From contig CAYPEL010000105.1 in NCBI GenBank assembly GCA_964409635.1, positions 1 through 9,956 of the forward strand: 9,956 bases of DNA, written 5' to 3'. The position numbers and the translations under genes are program-made. This stretch comes from CAYPEL01 sp964409635 (GTDB lineage: Bacteria; Pseudomonadota; Gammaproteobacteria; DSM-19610). Of the stretch, positions 1 to 6,303 are shown piece by piece. The first letter of the stretch is position 1, and the number at the start of each line of letters is the position of its first letter. The notes under the pieces are model-generated. The model searched no databases and was not told the origin of the DNA. It saw only the letters and a program-made list of their open reading frames with translations.

Positions 1-885
1 CATATGCTCGATGGACCAAATATCACTGTCTATTGTATGCGCTATCATGGGCATGTTGTGGCTACGGCGCTGGTTGCCAGAGAAGGAGGCTTTGATGCGG
101 ATCGCGCGCAACAAATCCGGTTGGGAAACATACGGCCCCATGGTCATTTACTACCCGAAGCGATTGCGGCACATCTGGGGTTAGATAGGGCGCCACAACT
201 AAACAGCGCCCGGATCATTCGTATTGCGGTACACCCGAATGCGCAACAGCGTGGGATAGGTACGGCCTTGTTGCAGGCAATAATTGATGCAGCAAGAAAG
301 CAGGCGCTTGATTATATTGGCAGCAGCTTTGGTGCAACGCCTGAATTACTTGGCTTCTGGCGACAGTCAGGTTTTATACCTGTACGGCTCAGTATTAAAC
401 GAGGTGCCACCAGTGGTGAACATTCGGCAATAATTATTCAAGGCCTGAATGCAGCAGGCGGTGAACTTGTCGATGCTGCACGCAGCAGGTTTGAGCGGCA
501 TATATTTCAACAGCTTGGCGGTCCACTGCAATATATTGATGCAGCTATTGCGTTGTGTATGCTATGCAGGGCGCAAGCGGGTAAAAAACTACAATTAGAG
601 ACAGCCGACTGGCAGGATTTATCCGACTTTGTAACGGGTAATCGACTCTACGAGACCTGTATGGGGCCAGTCAATCAACTGGTTCAGCACGTGGTATTGC
701 AGCACAGCTGCATGCAAAGTTTAACTGTTCAAGAACAACGGCTGTTGATTGTCCGGGTACTGCAAGGCCATGACTGGAAGTCAACTGCAACACTCATTGG
801 TGTTGCAGGCCGTAAGCAAGCGGTCGTTATGCTGCGTGAGGCTCTGGGTAAGTTATGCAACGCTCAATTTAATAATACAGCTTGA
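1..885 (+). CDS. tmcA: tRNA(Met) cytidine acetyltransferase TmcA, C-terminal part (5' end outside window)
   Basis: TmcA uses ATP and acetyl-CoA to make N4-acetylcytidine at the wobble base of elongator tRNA-Met, in the cytoplasm. The frame is open from base 1, so the ATG at 4 is probably internal. About 294 codons are present, while E. coli TmcA has 671 residues; the helicase-like N-terminal half is therefore missing. Counting from the Met at 4, RIIRIAVHPNAQQRGIGTALL (about 70-90) is the acetyl-CoA-binding motif of the GNAT fold, with QQRGIG as the pyrophosphate loop. DYIGSSFGATPELLGFW (103-119) and the TSGEHSA stretch (136-142) are typical of TmcA. The rest, about 150-293, matches the position of the C-terminal tRNA-binding domain. 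The end overlaps the convergent transpeptidase gene by 22 bp. The family call is firm; only the fragment is visible. Confidence 0.95.
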   Translation, partial: HMLDGPNITVYCMRYHGHVVATALVAREGGFDADRAQQIRLGNIRPHGHLLPEAIAAHLGLDRAPQLNSARIIRIAVHPNAQQRGIGTALLQAIIDAARKQALDYIGSSFGATPELLGFWRQSGFIPVRLSIKRGATSGEHSAIIIQGLNAAGGELVDAARSRFERHIFQQLGGPLQYIDAAIALCMLCRAQAGKKLQLETADWQDLSDFVTGNRLYETCMGPVNQLVQHVVLQHSCMQSLTVQEQRLLIVRVLQGHDWKSTATLIGVAGRKQAVVMLREALGKLCNAQFNNTA

Positions 886-2573
886 GATTCGTTAGTTAAT
901 AGACTGAGTGATGGCGCTTGCTCATCACTGACAATAAAGACCTTCTCTGCAGCTGGCCGCGCTGAAGGTATGCGCGCCATAATCAATCTATCGTTGTTGT
1001 AGATATCTTTCCTGAAATTTACTTTGCCATCGTCATCAACCCAGACCGTGTGGTAATAAATATGTACAGGTATCGCCTTCGGCAGTTTCATATATTGGTT
1101 TTTATCTGAATTGATCGCCCGTTGAAGTGCCTGTTCTGACCAGCGATCTCCCAGCACATACTCTGCTAGCTTTAAAGGATCTTCCAAACGCACACAGCCG
1201 TGACTAAACGTTCTTTCCCGGCTATCAAAAAATATTTTTTCGGGTGTGTCGTGCAGGTAGATACTGTGTTCATTTGGCAGCATGAACTTGATACGGCCCA
1301 GTGCATTCCGCGGGCCTGGATCCTGACGCAAACGAACCGGCAGCTGTTTTTTACCCGCGTAAGCTGCCCAGTCCATTTTCATTGGATTAAGTTTTCTGGA
1401 GCCTAACAGTACACGTATGTTCTTGCGCGCCAGGTATCCCGGGCTGGCTTGTTCGGCTTTTACCAATTCTTCGCGGGCAATTTTATCGGGCACATTCCAG
1501 TAGGGGTTAAGCACAAGATATAGCATATCCTCACTGAAGGCAGGCGTCTTATGATCTGTTTCACCCACGATTACGCGCATCGACAAGACAGACTGGTCGT
1601 TTTCATAGGCTTGCAGATCGAACCGGGCTGTATTGACGCGTATATGCTGTTGACCCATATCACGGGGCAACCAGCGCCAACGTTCCAAATTGACCATGAT
1701 TTGCTGGATGCGTTTTTCAACCGGCGCGTGCAAAGCAAAGCGTGCCTTTTCACCCACAACGCCATCCGGCTCCAGGCCGTGCCGTAGTTGAAAACGTTTA
1801 ACTGCGTCCTGCAGTTCATAATCAAACACGGCGTGTTGTGAAGCGTTTTCCGGCAGGTCACCGGTTATGCGCAGCCGTTGTTTCAAGAGGATGACTTCTT
1901 TACTCTGATCACCGTATTCAAGCGGTGATCCATACAGAGGTACCAGTGGCCAGCCAGCTTGTTCTTTTATGGCTGTATATTTTTCGAGGGCGCTTACCAG
2001 GTTGCGGTAACTGTTATGTTGAGGTGATAAGTCACTCAGCACAGCCGTTACATCACCTGTTTGTAAAACCTGCTGTAAAGCCGCCATTGCATCAACTTTC
2101 GGTAATTCGTAATGCCAGTTTTCCTGTAGTTGATAGGGATTGACCTGACCACGGCCTGCGTGCTGTACATAACTGAAAAAGGCATCGGTTAACAGCACAT
2201 CAAACCAGGCGATGTGTTTGGCTTCCATCGCATAGCGGTATGATTCGATAGCGGAAACAATATGCCCTGCAAACACCAGTCCTTCCCGGTGGGACTGCCG
2301 CAAAATATGCAGTAGATCTCCGGCGCGTGCATGTGCTTGAGTTGATTCTCCCCACACGGGCATGAACTCGATACGCCGATAGAATGCTTTTACCAGATCC
2401 GGGTGAGTCAGCGAATCCGCATCATGATATGCATGAATGTATTGCCGGATGTTGGGAGGATTTGAATCTGCTGACGCCTGCATTACAACAGACATCATAG
2501 AAACCAGCAATATAATAGCCAGGGTACCAATGAGGCTGACCGGTGCTAATGGATGGTGTGCATGTCTACGCAT
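864..2573 (-). CDS. L,D-transpeptidase, YcbB/LdtD type
   Basis: This is a periplasmic, membrane-anchored enzyme that makes 3-3 cross-links between meso-diaminopimelate residues of peptidoglycan stems. The 569-residue protein has a basic start and one hydrophobic segment (about 12-33), probably an uncleaved anchor or signal peptide. The YcbB scaffold domain follows (about 40-215), then a peptidoglycan-binding domain (about 222-282, with AVKRFQLRHGLEPDGVVGE) and the NLERWRWLP motif (295-303). The YkuD catalytic domain runs from about 308 to 490. Its active site is SHGCVRLEDP, with His458 and nucleophile Cys460; HDTPEK (441-446) and LNPYWNVP (355-362) are further hallmarks. E. coli LdtD has 615 residues, so this is full length. 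An AGGAAG ribosome site lies about 8 nt before the ATG. A terminator hairpin at 2631-2654 separates it from tcdA, so it is probably transcribed on its own. YcbB-type proteins resist most beta-lactams except carbapenems; that is family knowledge, not visible here. Confidence 0.93.
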   Translation of the reverse strand: MRRHAHHPLAPVSLIGTLAIILLVSMMSVVMQASADSNPPNIRQYIHAYHDADSLTHPDLVKAFYRRIEFMPVWGESTQAHARAGDLLHILRQSHREGLVFAGHIVSAIESYRYAMEAKHIAWFDVLLTDAFFSYVQHAGRGQVNPYQLQENWHYELPKVDAMAALQQVLQTGDVTAVLSDLSPQHNSYRNLVSALEKYTAIKEQAGWPLVPLYGSPLEYGDQSKEVILLKQRLRITGDLPENASQHAVFDYELQDAVKRFQLRHGLEPDGVVGEKARFALHAPVEKRIQQIMVNLERWRWLPRDMGQQHIRVNTARFDLQAYENDQSVLSMRVIVGETDHKTPAFSEDMLYLVLNPYWNVPDKIAREELVKAEQASPGYLARKNIRVLLGSRKLNPMKMDWAAYAGKKQLPVRLRQDPGPRNALGRIKFMLPNEHSIYLHDTPEKIFFDSRERTFSHGCVRLEDPLKLAEYVLGDRWSEQALQRAINSDKNQYMKLPKAIPVHIYYHTVWVDDDGKVNFRKDIYNNDRLIMARIPSARPAAEKVFIVSDEQAPSLSLLTNESQAVLLN

Positions 2574-2774
2574 GACATCACTTCCTGCTTGTTATGCGGG
2601 CACTAAACTAGCGGGCGCCCAAATTATTATTAAAAACGGCCGGTTAAACCGGCTCTCTACTTGTTGCAAAGTCTATAGAAAACCTGGTGTTATTTATATT
2701 GTACTTGCCGACTAATAGGAAAAAACAGGAACACTGAATTAATTCATAGAGTTAGAAACGAATAGCCCGGTTCG
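2574..2774. other. Intergenic gap between tcdA and the L,D-transpeptidase gene
   Basis: About 200 bp without a convincing gene. It contains the terminator at 2631-2654 and most of a second, related hairpin at 2767-2783. It also holds the ribosome site AGGAAG at about 2582-2587 on the minus strand. The transpeptidase promoter must lie in the roughly 60 bp below 2631 or overlap the terminator; no good -35/-10 pair was seen. Confidence 0.5.
2631..2654 (-). terminator. Likely intrinsic terminator downstream of tcdA
   Basis: Read on the minus strand, GCCGGTTTAACCGGC is a perfect 7-bp inverted repeat around one base; as RNA it would be a 5-bp GCCGG/CCGGC stem with a TTTAA loop. It is followed at once by CGTTTTTAATAAT, a T-rich tract as expected for a rho-independent terminator. 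It lies about 120 nt beyond the tcdA stop and about 60 nt before the transpeptidase start, so it would separate the two transcription units. The short stem limits confidence. Confidence 0.6.
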
Positions 2775-2783
2775 TTAAACCGG
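2767..2783 (-). terminator. Hairpin overlapping the tcdA stop codon, possible weak terminator
   Basis: On the minus strand CCGGTT and AACCGG pair as a 6-bp stem around the 5-base loop TAACG. The stop codon TAA of the long tcdA reading frame sits inside the loop. The sequence after it (GCTATTCGTTTC) has no solid T run. It shares CCGGTTTAAC with the stronger hairpin at 2631-2654. If tcdA really ends at 2816 (see the C8 tract), this hairpin would sit 33 nt after the stop, a more natural place for a terminator. Confidence 0.35.
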
Positions 2784-3623
2784 TGGAGTACAGTAATTCT
2801 GAATGTGTGAACAGCTTAGTTTTGTGTTGAAGCAGGGGGGGGTTCGAATTATTTTCTGGATGATGCGGGACACCGCTACAAACCCAAAATTCGCCGTGAC
2901 AAAGGTTGCTGAACCGTAACCCATATTACAATCCAAGTTGACACCACGAATACCGGGTTTCTGGTGGCCAACGCTGCCGTCAGGCTTGGGGTAGAGTTGT
3001 TGTTGACTGGAAAAAACACATTCGACGCCGAAAGTGCGCTTTGTATTGCGTGAAAAGTTAAAAGACTCTCTGAGCTTTGCGCGTACTTTAGCCGCCAGGG
3101 GATCATTAAAGGTGCGGCTGAGGTCTTTTATCTGCACCATGGCGGGGTCTGTAAGGCCGCCTGCGCCACCCGTCGTGATGACTGGAATCTTGTTTCTTTT
3201 GCACTGGTAAATAATAGCAGCTTTTAATGAGATGCTGTCGATGGCGTCGATGACATAGTGGTATTTCTTTTCAGGCGATAAATAATCACGGATATTGTTT
3301 TTATTGATGTAGTCATCGATGACATTACATTGACAGCCAGGATTGATTAGTTTGACCCGCGCCTGTAATTCCAGTGTTTTTTTCTTTCCTATGGTAGAGT
3401 CAAGGGCATGAATTTGCCGGTTTATATTGGTGAGGCAGATTTCGTCATAGTCGATTAACGTCAGTTGACCAAATCCGCTACGCGCCAGTGCTTCAACGGC
3501 CCAGGAGCCGACACCACCCATGCCGACTATGCAAATGTGCAGTGAATCGAAGAGTTCAAGGCTGCCGGTGCCGTAGAGGCGTTCGATCCCACCGAATCGT
3601 TGTGTGACTGCTTTGTTGTTCAT
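2775..3623 (-). CDS. tcdA: tRNA threonylcarbamoyladenosine dehydratase TcdA (C-terminus possibly frameshifted)
   Basis: TcdA (CsdL/YgdL) uses ATP to cyclise the t6A modification at A37 of tRNAs to ct6A, in the cytoplasm. It belongs to the E1/MoeB/ThiF superfamily. RFGGIERLYG (9-18) is the typical TcdA opening. GMGGVGSWA (34-42) is the nucleotide-binding loop, LTNINRQ (64-70) and DAIDS (126-130) are superfamily motifs, and DCNMGYGSATF (231-241) holds the Cys at the place of the proposed catalytic cysteine. As read, the protein has 282 residues and ends in a Cys-rich tail, CFNTKLSCSHIQNYCTPPV, right after a run of eight C (2835-2842). With seven C the end would be TPPASTQN at residue 268, the length of E. 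coli TcdA. The ATG shares one base with the stop of the upstream tatD-family gene (TAATG), pointing to translational coupling. Confidence 0.93.
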   Translation of the reverse strand: MNNKAVTQRFGGIERLYGTGSLELFDSLHICIVGMGGVGSWAVEALARSGFGQLTLIDYDEICLTNINRQIHALDSTIGKKKTLELQARVKLINPGCQCNVIDDYINKNNIRDYLSPEKKYHYVIDAIDSISLKAAIIYQCKRNKIPVITTGGAGGLTDPAMVQIKDLSRTFNDPLAAKVRAKLRESFNFSRNTKRTFGVECVFSSQQQLYPKPDGSVGHQKPGIRGVNLDCNMGYGSATFVTANFGFVAVSRIIQKIIRTPPCFNTKLSCSHIQNYCTPPV

Positions 3624-4396
3624 TATTGGTGAGCTGTCAGGTTAAGTGCATCTCGCGCATTATGGCTTGTCTGCCTGGCTAATGTTTCAGGGTCTTCATC
3701 CCGGATTTCAGCCAGTGCCTGTAAGCAATCCGGTAAATATTCCGGACTATTCCGTTCGCCGCGGTGCGAAGAGACCACCATATCCGGTGCATCGGTTTCC
3801 ATCACAATAGCTGATAAGGGCAGGGACTTCGCGAGCGCATGGAGCTTGTTTGATCGTTCATAGGTTAGCGTTCCACCGAAGCCCAGTTTGAATCCCAACT
3901 CGATGTATTGATCTGCCTGTTGCCGACTGCCATTAAAAGCGTGTGCGATACCCCCTTTGACCGGTATGCGTTTGAGAGTTTTTAAAACCTGGTCGTGGGA
4001 TTTCCGACAATGCAGAATAACCGGCAGGCCTGCATTCTGTGCAATACCAAGTTGTGCTGCAAACAATGCTTGCTGTTTATCACGATCAAGTTCTTTAATA
4101 AAAAAATCCAGGCCGATTTCACCTACTGCAACCGGATGATGTATCTCTATAAAATTTTCCAGCAATTGAACATCACCGGCTTGGTGTTTTTCGATAAAGA
4201 CCGGATGCAGGCCAAGCGCCGGTTGCAAAGCTGAGTACTGTTGGCAGAGTTCCAATAATTTATTCCATCCAGGCATATCGATTCCGGGCACGATAATATG
4301 ATGAATACCGAGTTGTTTGCAGTGTTCAATAATCCGTTCCCGGTCGTGATCAAATTCCGCAACATCCAGATGGCAATGTGAGTCAATTAATTCCAT
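3623..4396 (-). CDS. TatD family metal-dependent hydrolase (YjjV-like)
   Basis: This is a cytoplasmic TIM-barrel hydrolase of the TatD DNase family, whose members act as metal-dependent 3'-5' exonucleases or DNases. The physiological substrate of the YjjV branch is uncertain. The 257 residues are a normal full length. Metal ligands are all visible: SHCHLD (His7, His9), GEIGLDF (Glu93), LHCRKS (His129), AHAFNGS (His152) and ETDAPD (Asp202). GLHPVFI at 62-68, where TatD proper has GVHPH, makes a YjjV-type call more likely than TatD or YcfH, but this is judged by eye. No clear ribosome site precedes the ATG. It is the first gene of a pair with tcdA and lies only 24 bp from a divergent gene, so its promoter probably overlaps the coding start of that neighbour. 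Confidence 0.9.
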   Translation of the reverse strand: MELIDSHCHLDVAEFDHDRERIIEHCKQLGIHHIIVPGIDMPGWNKLLELCQQYSALQPALGLHPVFIEKHQAGDVQLLENFIEIHHPVAVGEIGLDFFIKELDRDKQQALFAAQLGIAQNAGLPVILHCRKSHDQVLKTLKRIPVKGGIAHAFNGSRQQADQYIELGFKLGFGGTLTYERSNKLHALAKSLPLSAIVMETDAPDMVVSSHRGERNSPEYLPDCLQALAEIRDEDPETLARQTSHNARDALNLTAHQ

Positions 4397-4424
4397 GGTT
4401 TCTAGGTTAAACTATCCACCATGG
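4393..4424. promoter_or_regulatory. 24-bp divergent start region with a 7-bp inverted repeat over both start codons
   Basis: The two divergent ATG codons each sit in a CCATGG hexamer (4393-4398 and 4419-4424). The repeat extends to CCATGGT at 4393-4399 against ACCATGG at 4418-4424. Neither start has a clear Shine-Dalgarno sequence. With so little space, promoters for the two directions must overlap or lie within the opposite coding sequence. TTAAACTAT (4407-4415) is AT-rich and could hold -10 elements, but no convincing pair was found. Confidence 0.35.
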
Positions 4425-5170
4425 CTCTGCTATGGCAACACAGCGAAAACGGGACAAATTACCAGGTGCGCAGCGCCGGGCAGACCCGGCGTTTGTATAC
4501 CAATGGTGTTTTTCACAGCCAGTACAATCCGAATCATCCGGTAACCGGCAATATTTGGGATTTGCTGCTCTTACCGGCCTACTTTGTACCAGCTGGAATG
4601 GTCAAGCGTGTGCTGCTACTGGGTGTCGGTGGTGGTGCAGTCATACAGCTGCTGCGGCGTTATATCCAGCCTGAACTCATTACCGGTGTCGAAATCAACC
4701 CGATCCACCTGTCTGTGGCGCGGCGTTATTTTGGTGTTAAAGGTACGGATGTTGAATTGGTTCAGGCAGATGCGATCCAATGGTTAGCTGATTATAAAGA
4801 CGCCGCCTTCGATCTGGTCATCGATGATCTGTTTAGTGATGCTGATGGTGAGCCACAACGCGCCGTGGCGGTTGATGATCAATGGTTGTCTCAGTTGGAG
4901 ACAGTGCTGTCAAAAACTGGGGTGCTGTCGGTAAATTTTGCTTCCGGAAAGGAACTCAAGCAGGCTATTCATGCTACGCAGCCTGTATTGAAAAAACGCT
5001 TTGCCTCTGTGTTCGGTATGAAAACCTGCCAGAACCACAATACGATTGGTGTATTTACCCGCCAGCCCGCCACCAGTTTGCAACTGCGAAGCCGTCTGGC
5101 TGAAGTGCCCGCATTGAACCCACGCCGCAAATCTGCGCAGCTGAATTACAGTATCCGCCAGCTTATTTAG
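4421..5170 (+). CDS. Spermidine-synthase-fold methyltransferase-like protein
   Basis: The 249-residue protein has the Rossmann core of the spermidine synthase/SAM-methyltransferase superfamily. VLLLGVGGGAVIQLL (64-78) is the glycine-rich motif I; GVEINP (89-94) carries the acidic residue expected to bind ribose; QADAIQWL (115-122) and FDLVIDDLFSDADG (130-143) follow in the usual order. The N-terminal part, about 1-60, is short. The polyamine-synthase catalytic signature (an Asp-rich D-x-x-D-P loop) is replaced by DDLFSD, so aminopropyl transfer to putrescine is doubtful; a methyltransferase or non-catalytic role is as likely. The substrate cannot be told. The ATG at 4421 fits the protein start, although no good ribosome site precedes it. 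It leads a close-packed run with the DUF2288 and lipoprotein genes, 11 bp apart from the first. Confidence 0.8.
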   Translation: MALLWQHSENGTNYQVRSAGQTRRLYTNGVFHSQYNPNHPVTGNIWDLLLLPAYFVPAGMVKRVLLLGVGGGAVIQLLRRYIQPELITGVEINPIHLSVARRYFGVKGTDVELVQADAIQWLADYKDAAFDLVIDDLFSDADGEPQRAVAVDDQWLSQLETVLSKTGVLSVNFASGKELKQAIHATQPVLKKRFASVFGMKTCQNHNTIGVFTRQPATSLQLRSRLAEVPALNPRRKSAQLNYSIRQLI

Positions 5171-5181
5171 ACCTGTTAACC

Positions 5182-5484
5182 ATGCCGGAACGAAGACGTT
5201 ATACAAAGGAACAATTGCACCAGGAAACTGCCCGTATCAGCTGGCCGGAACTGGAGCGGCATTTCGCACGTGGCGTAGTCATTCAGGTGGGCGCAAAGAT
5301 GGATCTAGTCGAAGCGGCCACCGCGTTTGCCAATGATGACAAGAACCAGGTTGATGGCTGGTTAAAAAAAGGCAACATTGAGAAGCTCCAGAATCAGACC
5401 GCCATAATCTGGAGTCAGGGTGATCCGGATTTATGGGCGGTAGTCATCGCGCCGTGGATATTAGTTCAGGAGAGAAGAGCATAA
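5182..5484 (+). CDS. DUF2288 family protein
   Basis: A small cytoplasmic protein of 100 residues with no known function. The sequence fits the DUF2288 pattern: ETARISWPELERHFARG near the start (15-31), MDLVEAATAF (40-49) in the middle and LWAVVIAPWILVQE (84-97) at the end. There is no signal peptide, membrane helix or cysteine. The length is typical for the family as I know it. It begins 11 bp after the spermidine-synthase-like gene with no obvious ribosome site, and its TAA stop shares one base with the ATG of the lipoprotein gene. The three genes are therefore probably one transcript, but this does not reveal the role. Confidence 0.85.
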   Translation: MPERRRYTKEQLHQETARISWPELERHFARGVVIQVGAKMDLVEAATAFANDDKNQVDGWLKKGNIEKLQNQTAIIWSQGDPDLWAVVIAPWILVQERRA

Positions 5485-5951
5485 TGAAAATGTTTAATAT
5501 CAGTGTGACCGTATTGCTAGCGATGCTGTTGACGGCTTGCGCCGGGCTGATGACAAGGCCGGAAGCACCGCGTATCAGCCTGATTGGTCTGAAACCGGTA
5601 AGCGTGGAATTATTTGAACAACGCTTTCTCGTGAGCCTGCGGCTTAAAAATCCGAATCAGTTTGTGCTACCTATTCGTGGCCTTGATTTTAATATGGATA
5701 TTAATGGCAAACGCTTTGCAAATGGATTAAGCGCTAGCCAGGTAGATATTCCTGCACTGGGAGAGGGTCAGATCGACGTCGAAGTCAGCTCCAGCCTGTT
5801 AAATACTTTTCGTCAGCTTGGTGCAATTCTGGAGCAGGGGCGAGGATTTGACTACAAAATCAAGGGCGATGTGATGCTGGAAAACAGGGCATTTCGGCTA
5901 CCCTTCGAGCAATCAGATAGCTTTTCATTTGCAAAAGAAACAACCTTCTGA
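5484..5951 (+). CDS. LEA14/WHy-type lipoprotein
   Basis: The ATG at 5484 is chosen over an in-frame ATG at 5433 because it gives a clean lipoprotein signal: Lys at 2, a hydrophobic core (8-16), and the lipobox LTAC with Cys19 as the lipidated residue. An AGGAG ribosome site at 5468-5472 supports it, and the ATG forms TAATG with the DUF2288 stop. The 155-residue protein carries a LEA type 2 (WHy) beta-sandwich from about 30 to 145. Signs are VSLRLKNPNQFVLPIRGLDF (50-69), VDIPALGEGQIDVEV and the repeated I-x-G strands. Such domains are linked in plants to desiccation stress. In proteobacteria they occur as periplasmic lipoproteins of unclear role. Asp is not at position +2 (Ala20), so sorting to the outer membrane is expected by the E. 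coli rule. The substrate or partner is unknown. Confidence 0.88.
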   Translation: MKMFNISVTVLLAMLLTACAGLMTRPEAPRISLIGLKPVSVELFEQRFLVSLRLKNPNQFVLPIRGLDFNMDINGKRFANGLSASQVDIPALGEGQIDVEVSSSLLNTFRQLGAILEQGRGFDYKIKGDVMLENRAFRLPFEQSDSFSFAKETTF

Positions 5952-5960
5952 AAAAGGCGT

Positions 5961-5998
5961 GAGTTATCCACATTTCCTGTGGATAACTCTGTGGATAA
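5961..5998. promoter_or_regulatory. Cluster of three perfect DnaA boxes
   Basis: TTATCCACA occurs at 5964-5972 on the plus strand and as its complement TGTGGATAA at 5978-5986 and 5990-5998. Boxes one and two lie inside a perfect 12-bp inverted repeat, GAGTTATCCACA (5961-5972) and TGTGGATAACTC (5978-5989), with a 5-base spacer. Boxes two and three are direct repeats with a 12-bp period. All three match the strongest E. coli DnaA box exactly. The hairpin could also act as a terminator for the lipoprotein gene, 10 bp upstream, but its stem is AT-rich and no T run follows. Three boxes so close resemble the core of DARS elements or part of an origin; neighbouring genes give no support for oriC. 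Confidence 0.8.
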
Positions 5999-6096
5999 TT
6001 TCAGTTTAAAGACACTGAATGCAGTAAATATAGCGGTGGCGGTTAAATTGACGGAATATTAGCCGATTTTATCTAGGCAATAAAAACAATGTGTTA

Positions 6097-6110
6097 GGAG
6101 AATATTCTCC
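6097..6110. repeat. Perfect 14-bp palindrome GGAGAATATTCTCC
   Basis: The sequence equals its own reverse complement over 14 bases and is directly followed by GGGAGAG. It has the size and symmetry of an operator for a dimeric DNA-binding protein. It lies about 150 bp before the candidate promoter of the small-ORF pair and about 60 bp before the fourth DnaA box. No known regulator site is recognised. Confidence 0.5.
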
Positions 6111-6166
6111 GGGAGAGCGCAAAGTGATAAGCCAATTCTGCTATTTTTTACGGGCGATGTTTTTTC

Positions 6167-6175
6167 TGTGTATAA
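6167..6175 (-). promoter_or_regulatory. Fourth DnaA box (TTATACACA)
   Basis: TGTGTATAA on the plus strand reads TTATACACA on the minus strand, which fits the TTATNCACA consensus. It is about 170 bp after the three-box cluster and may belong to the same DnaA-binding locus. Confidence 0.55.
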
Positions 6176-6234
6176 GGTATTTCTGATGCTGCTATGACAG
6201 TTGACAGACAGGCTGATTTTATGTTGCTTCAGCG

Positions 6235-6263
6235 TCTGAATAAGGGTGCTTAACCGGTATAAT
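6235..6263 (+). promoter_or_regulatory. Candidate sigma70 promoter for the small-ORF pair
   Basis: TATAAT at 6258-6263 matches the -10 consensus exactly. The hexamer 17 bp upstream, TCTGAA (6235-6240), is a poor -35. Transcription would begin near 6270, about 34 nt before the ATG at 6304. A perfect TTGACA at 6201-6206 is too far away to pair with it. Confidence 0.4.
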
Positions 6264-6303
6264 TACTCTGATAGAATTTTCATAAGCTTTTAGATTGAAT
6301 AAA

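Larger units (their letters stand above)
5952..6303. other. Gene-free stretch with DnaA boxes, palindrome and a promoter candidate
   Basis: About 350 bp with no credible coding sequence. It holds the DnaA-box cluster (5961-5998), a small inverted repeat TTCAGT/ACTGAA (6000-6005 and 6014-6019), a perfect palindrome (6097-6110), a fourth DnaA box (6167-6175), a lone TTGACA (6201-6206) and a TATAAT (6258-6263). No GATC site was seen in the stretch, which argues against a classical Dam/SeqA-regulated oriC. Confidence 0.7.

Noticed and set aside
2437..2715. 92-codon plus-strand ORF over the start of the transpeptidase gene and the following gap
   Set aside because: Mostly antisense to a well-supported gene and it runs through a terminator hairpin; it has no recognisable domain.
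5961..5998. Reading the DnaA-box inverted repeat only as an intrinsic terminator of the lipoprotein gene
   Set aside because: The stem is AT-rich, no T run follows, and a third exact box lies outside the hairpin, which a terminator does not explain. A dual role remains possible.
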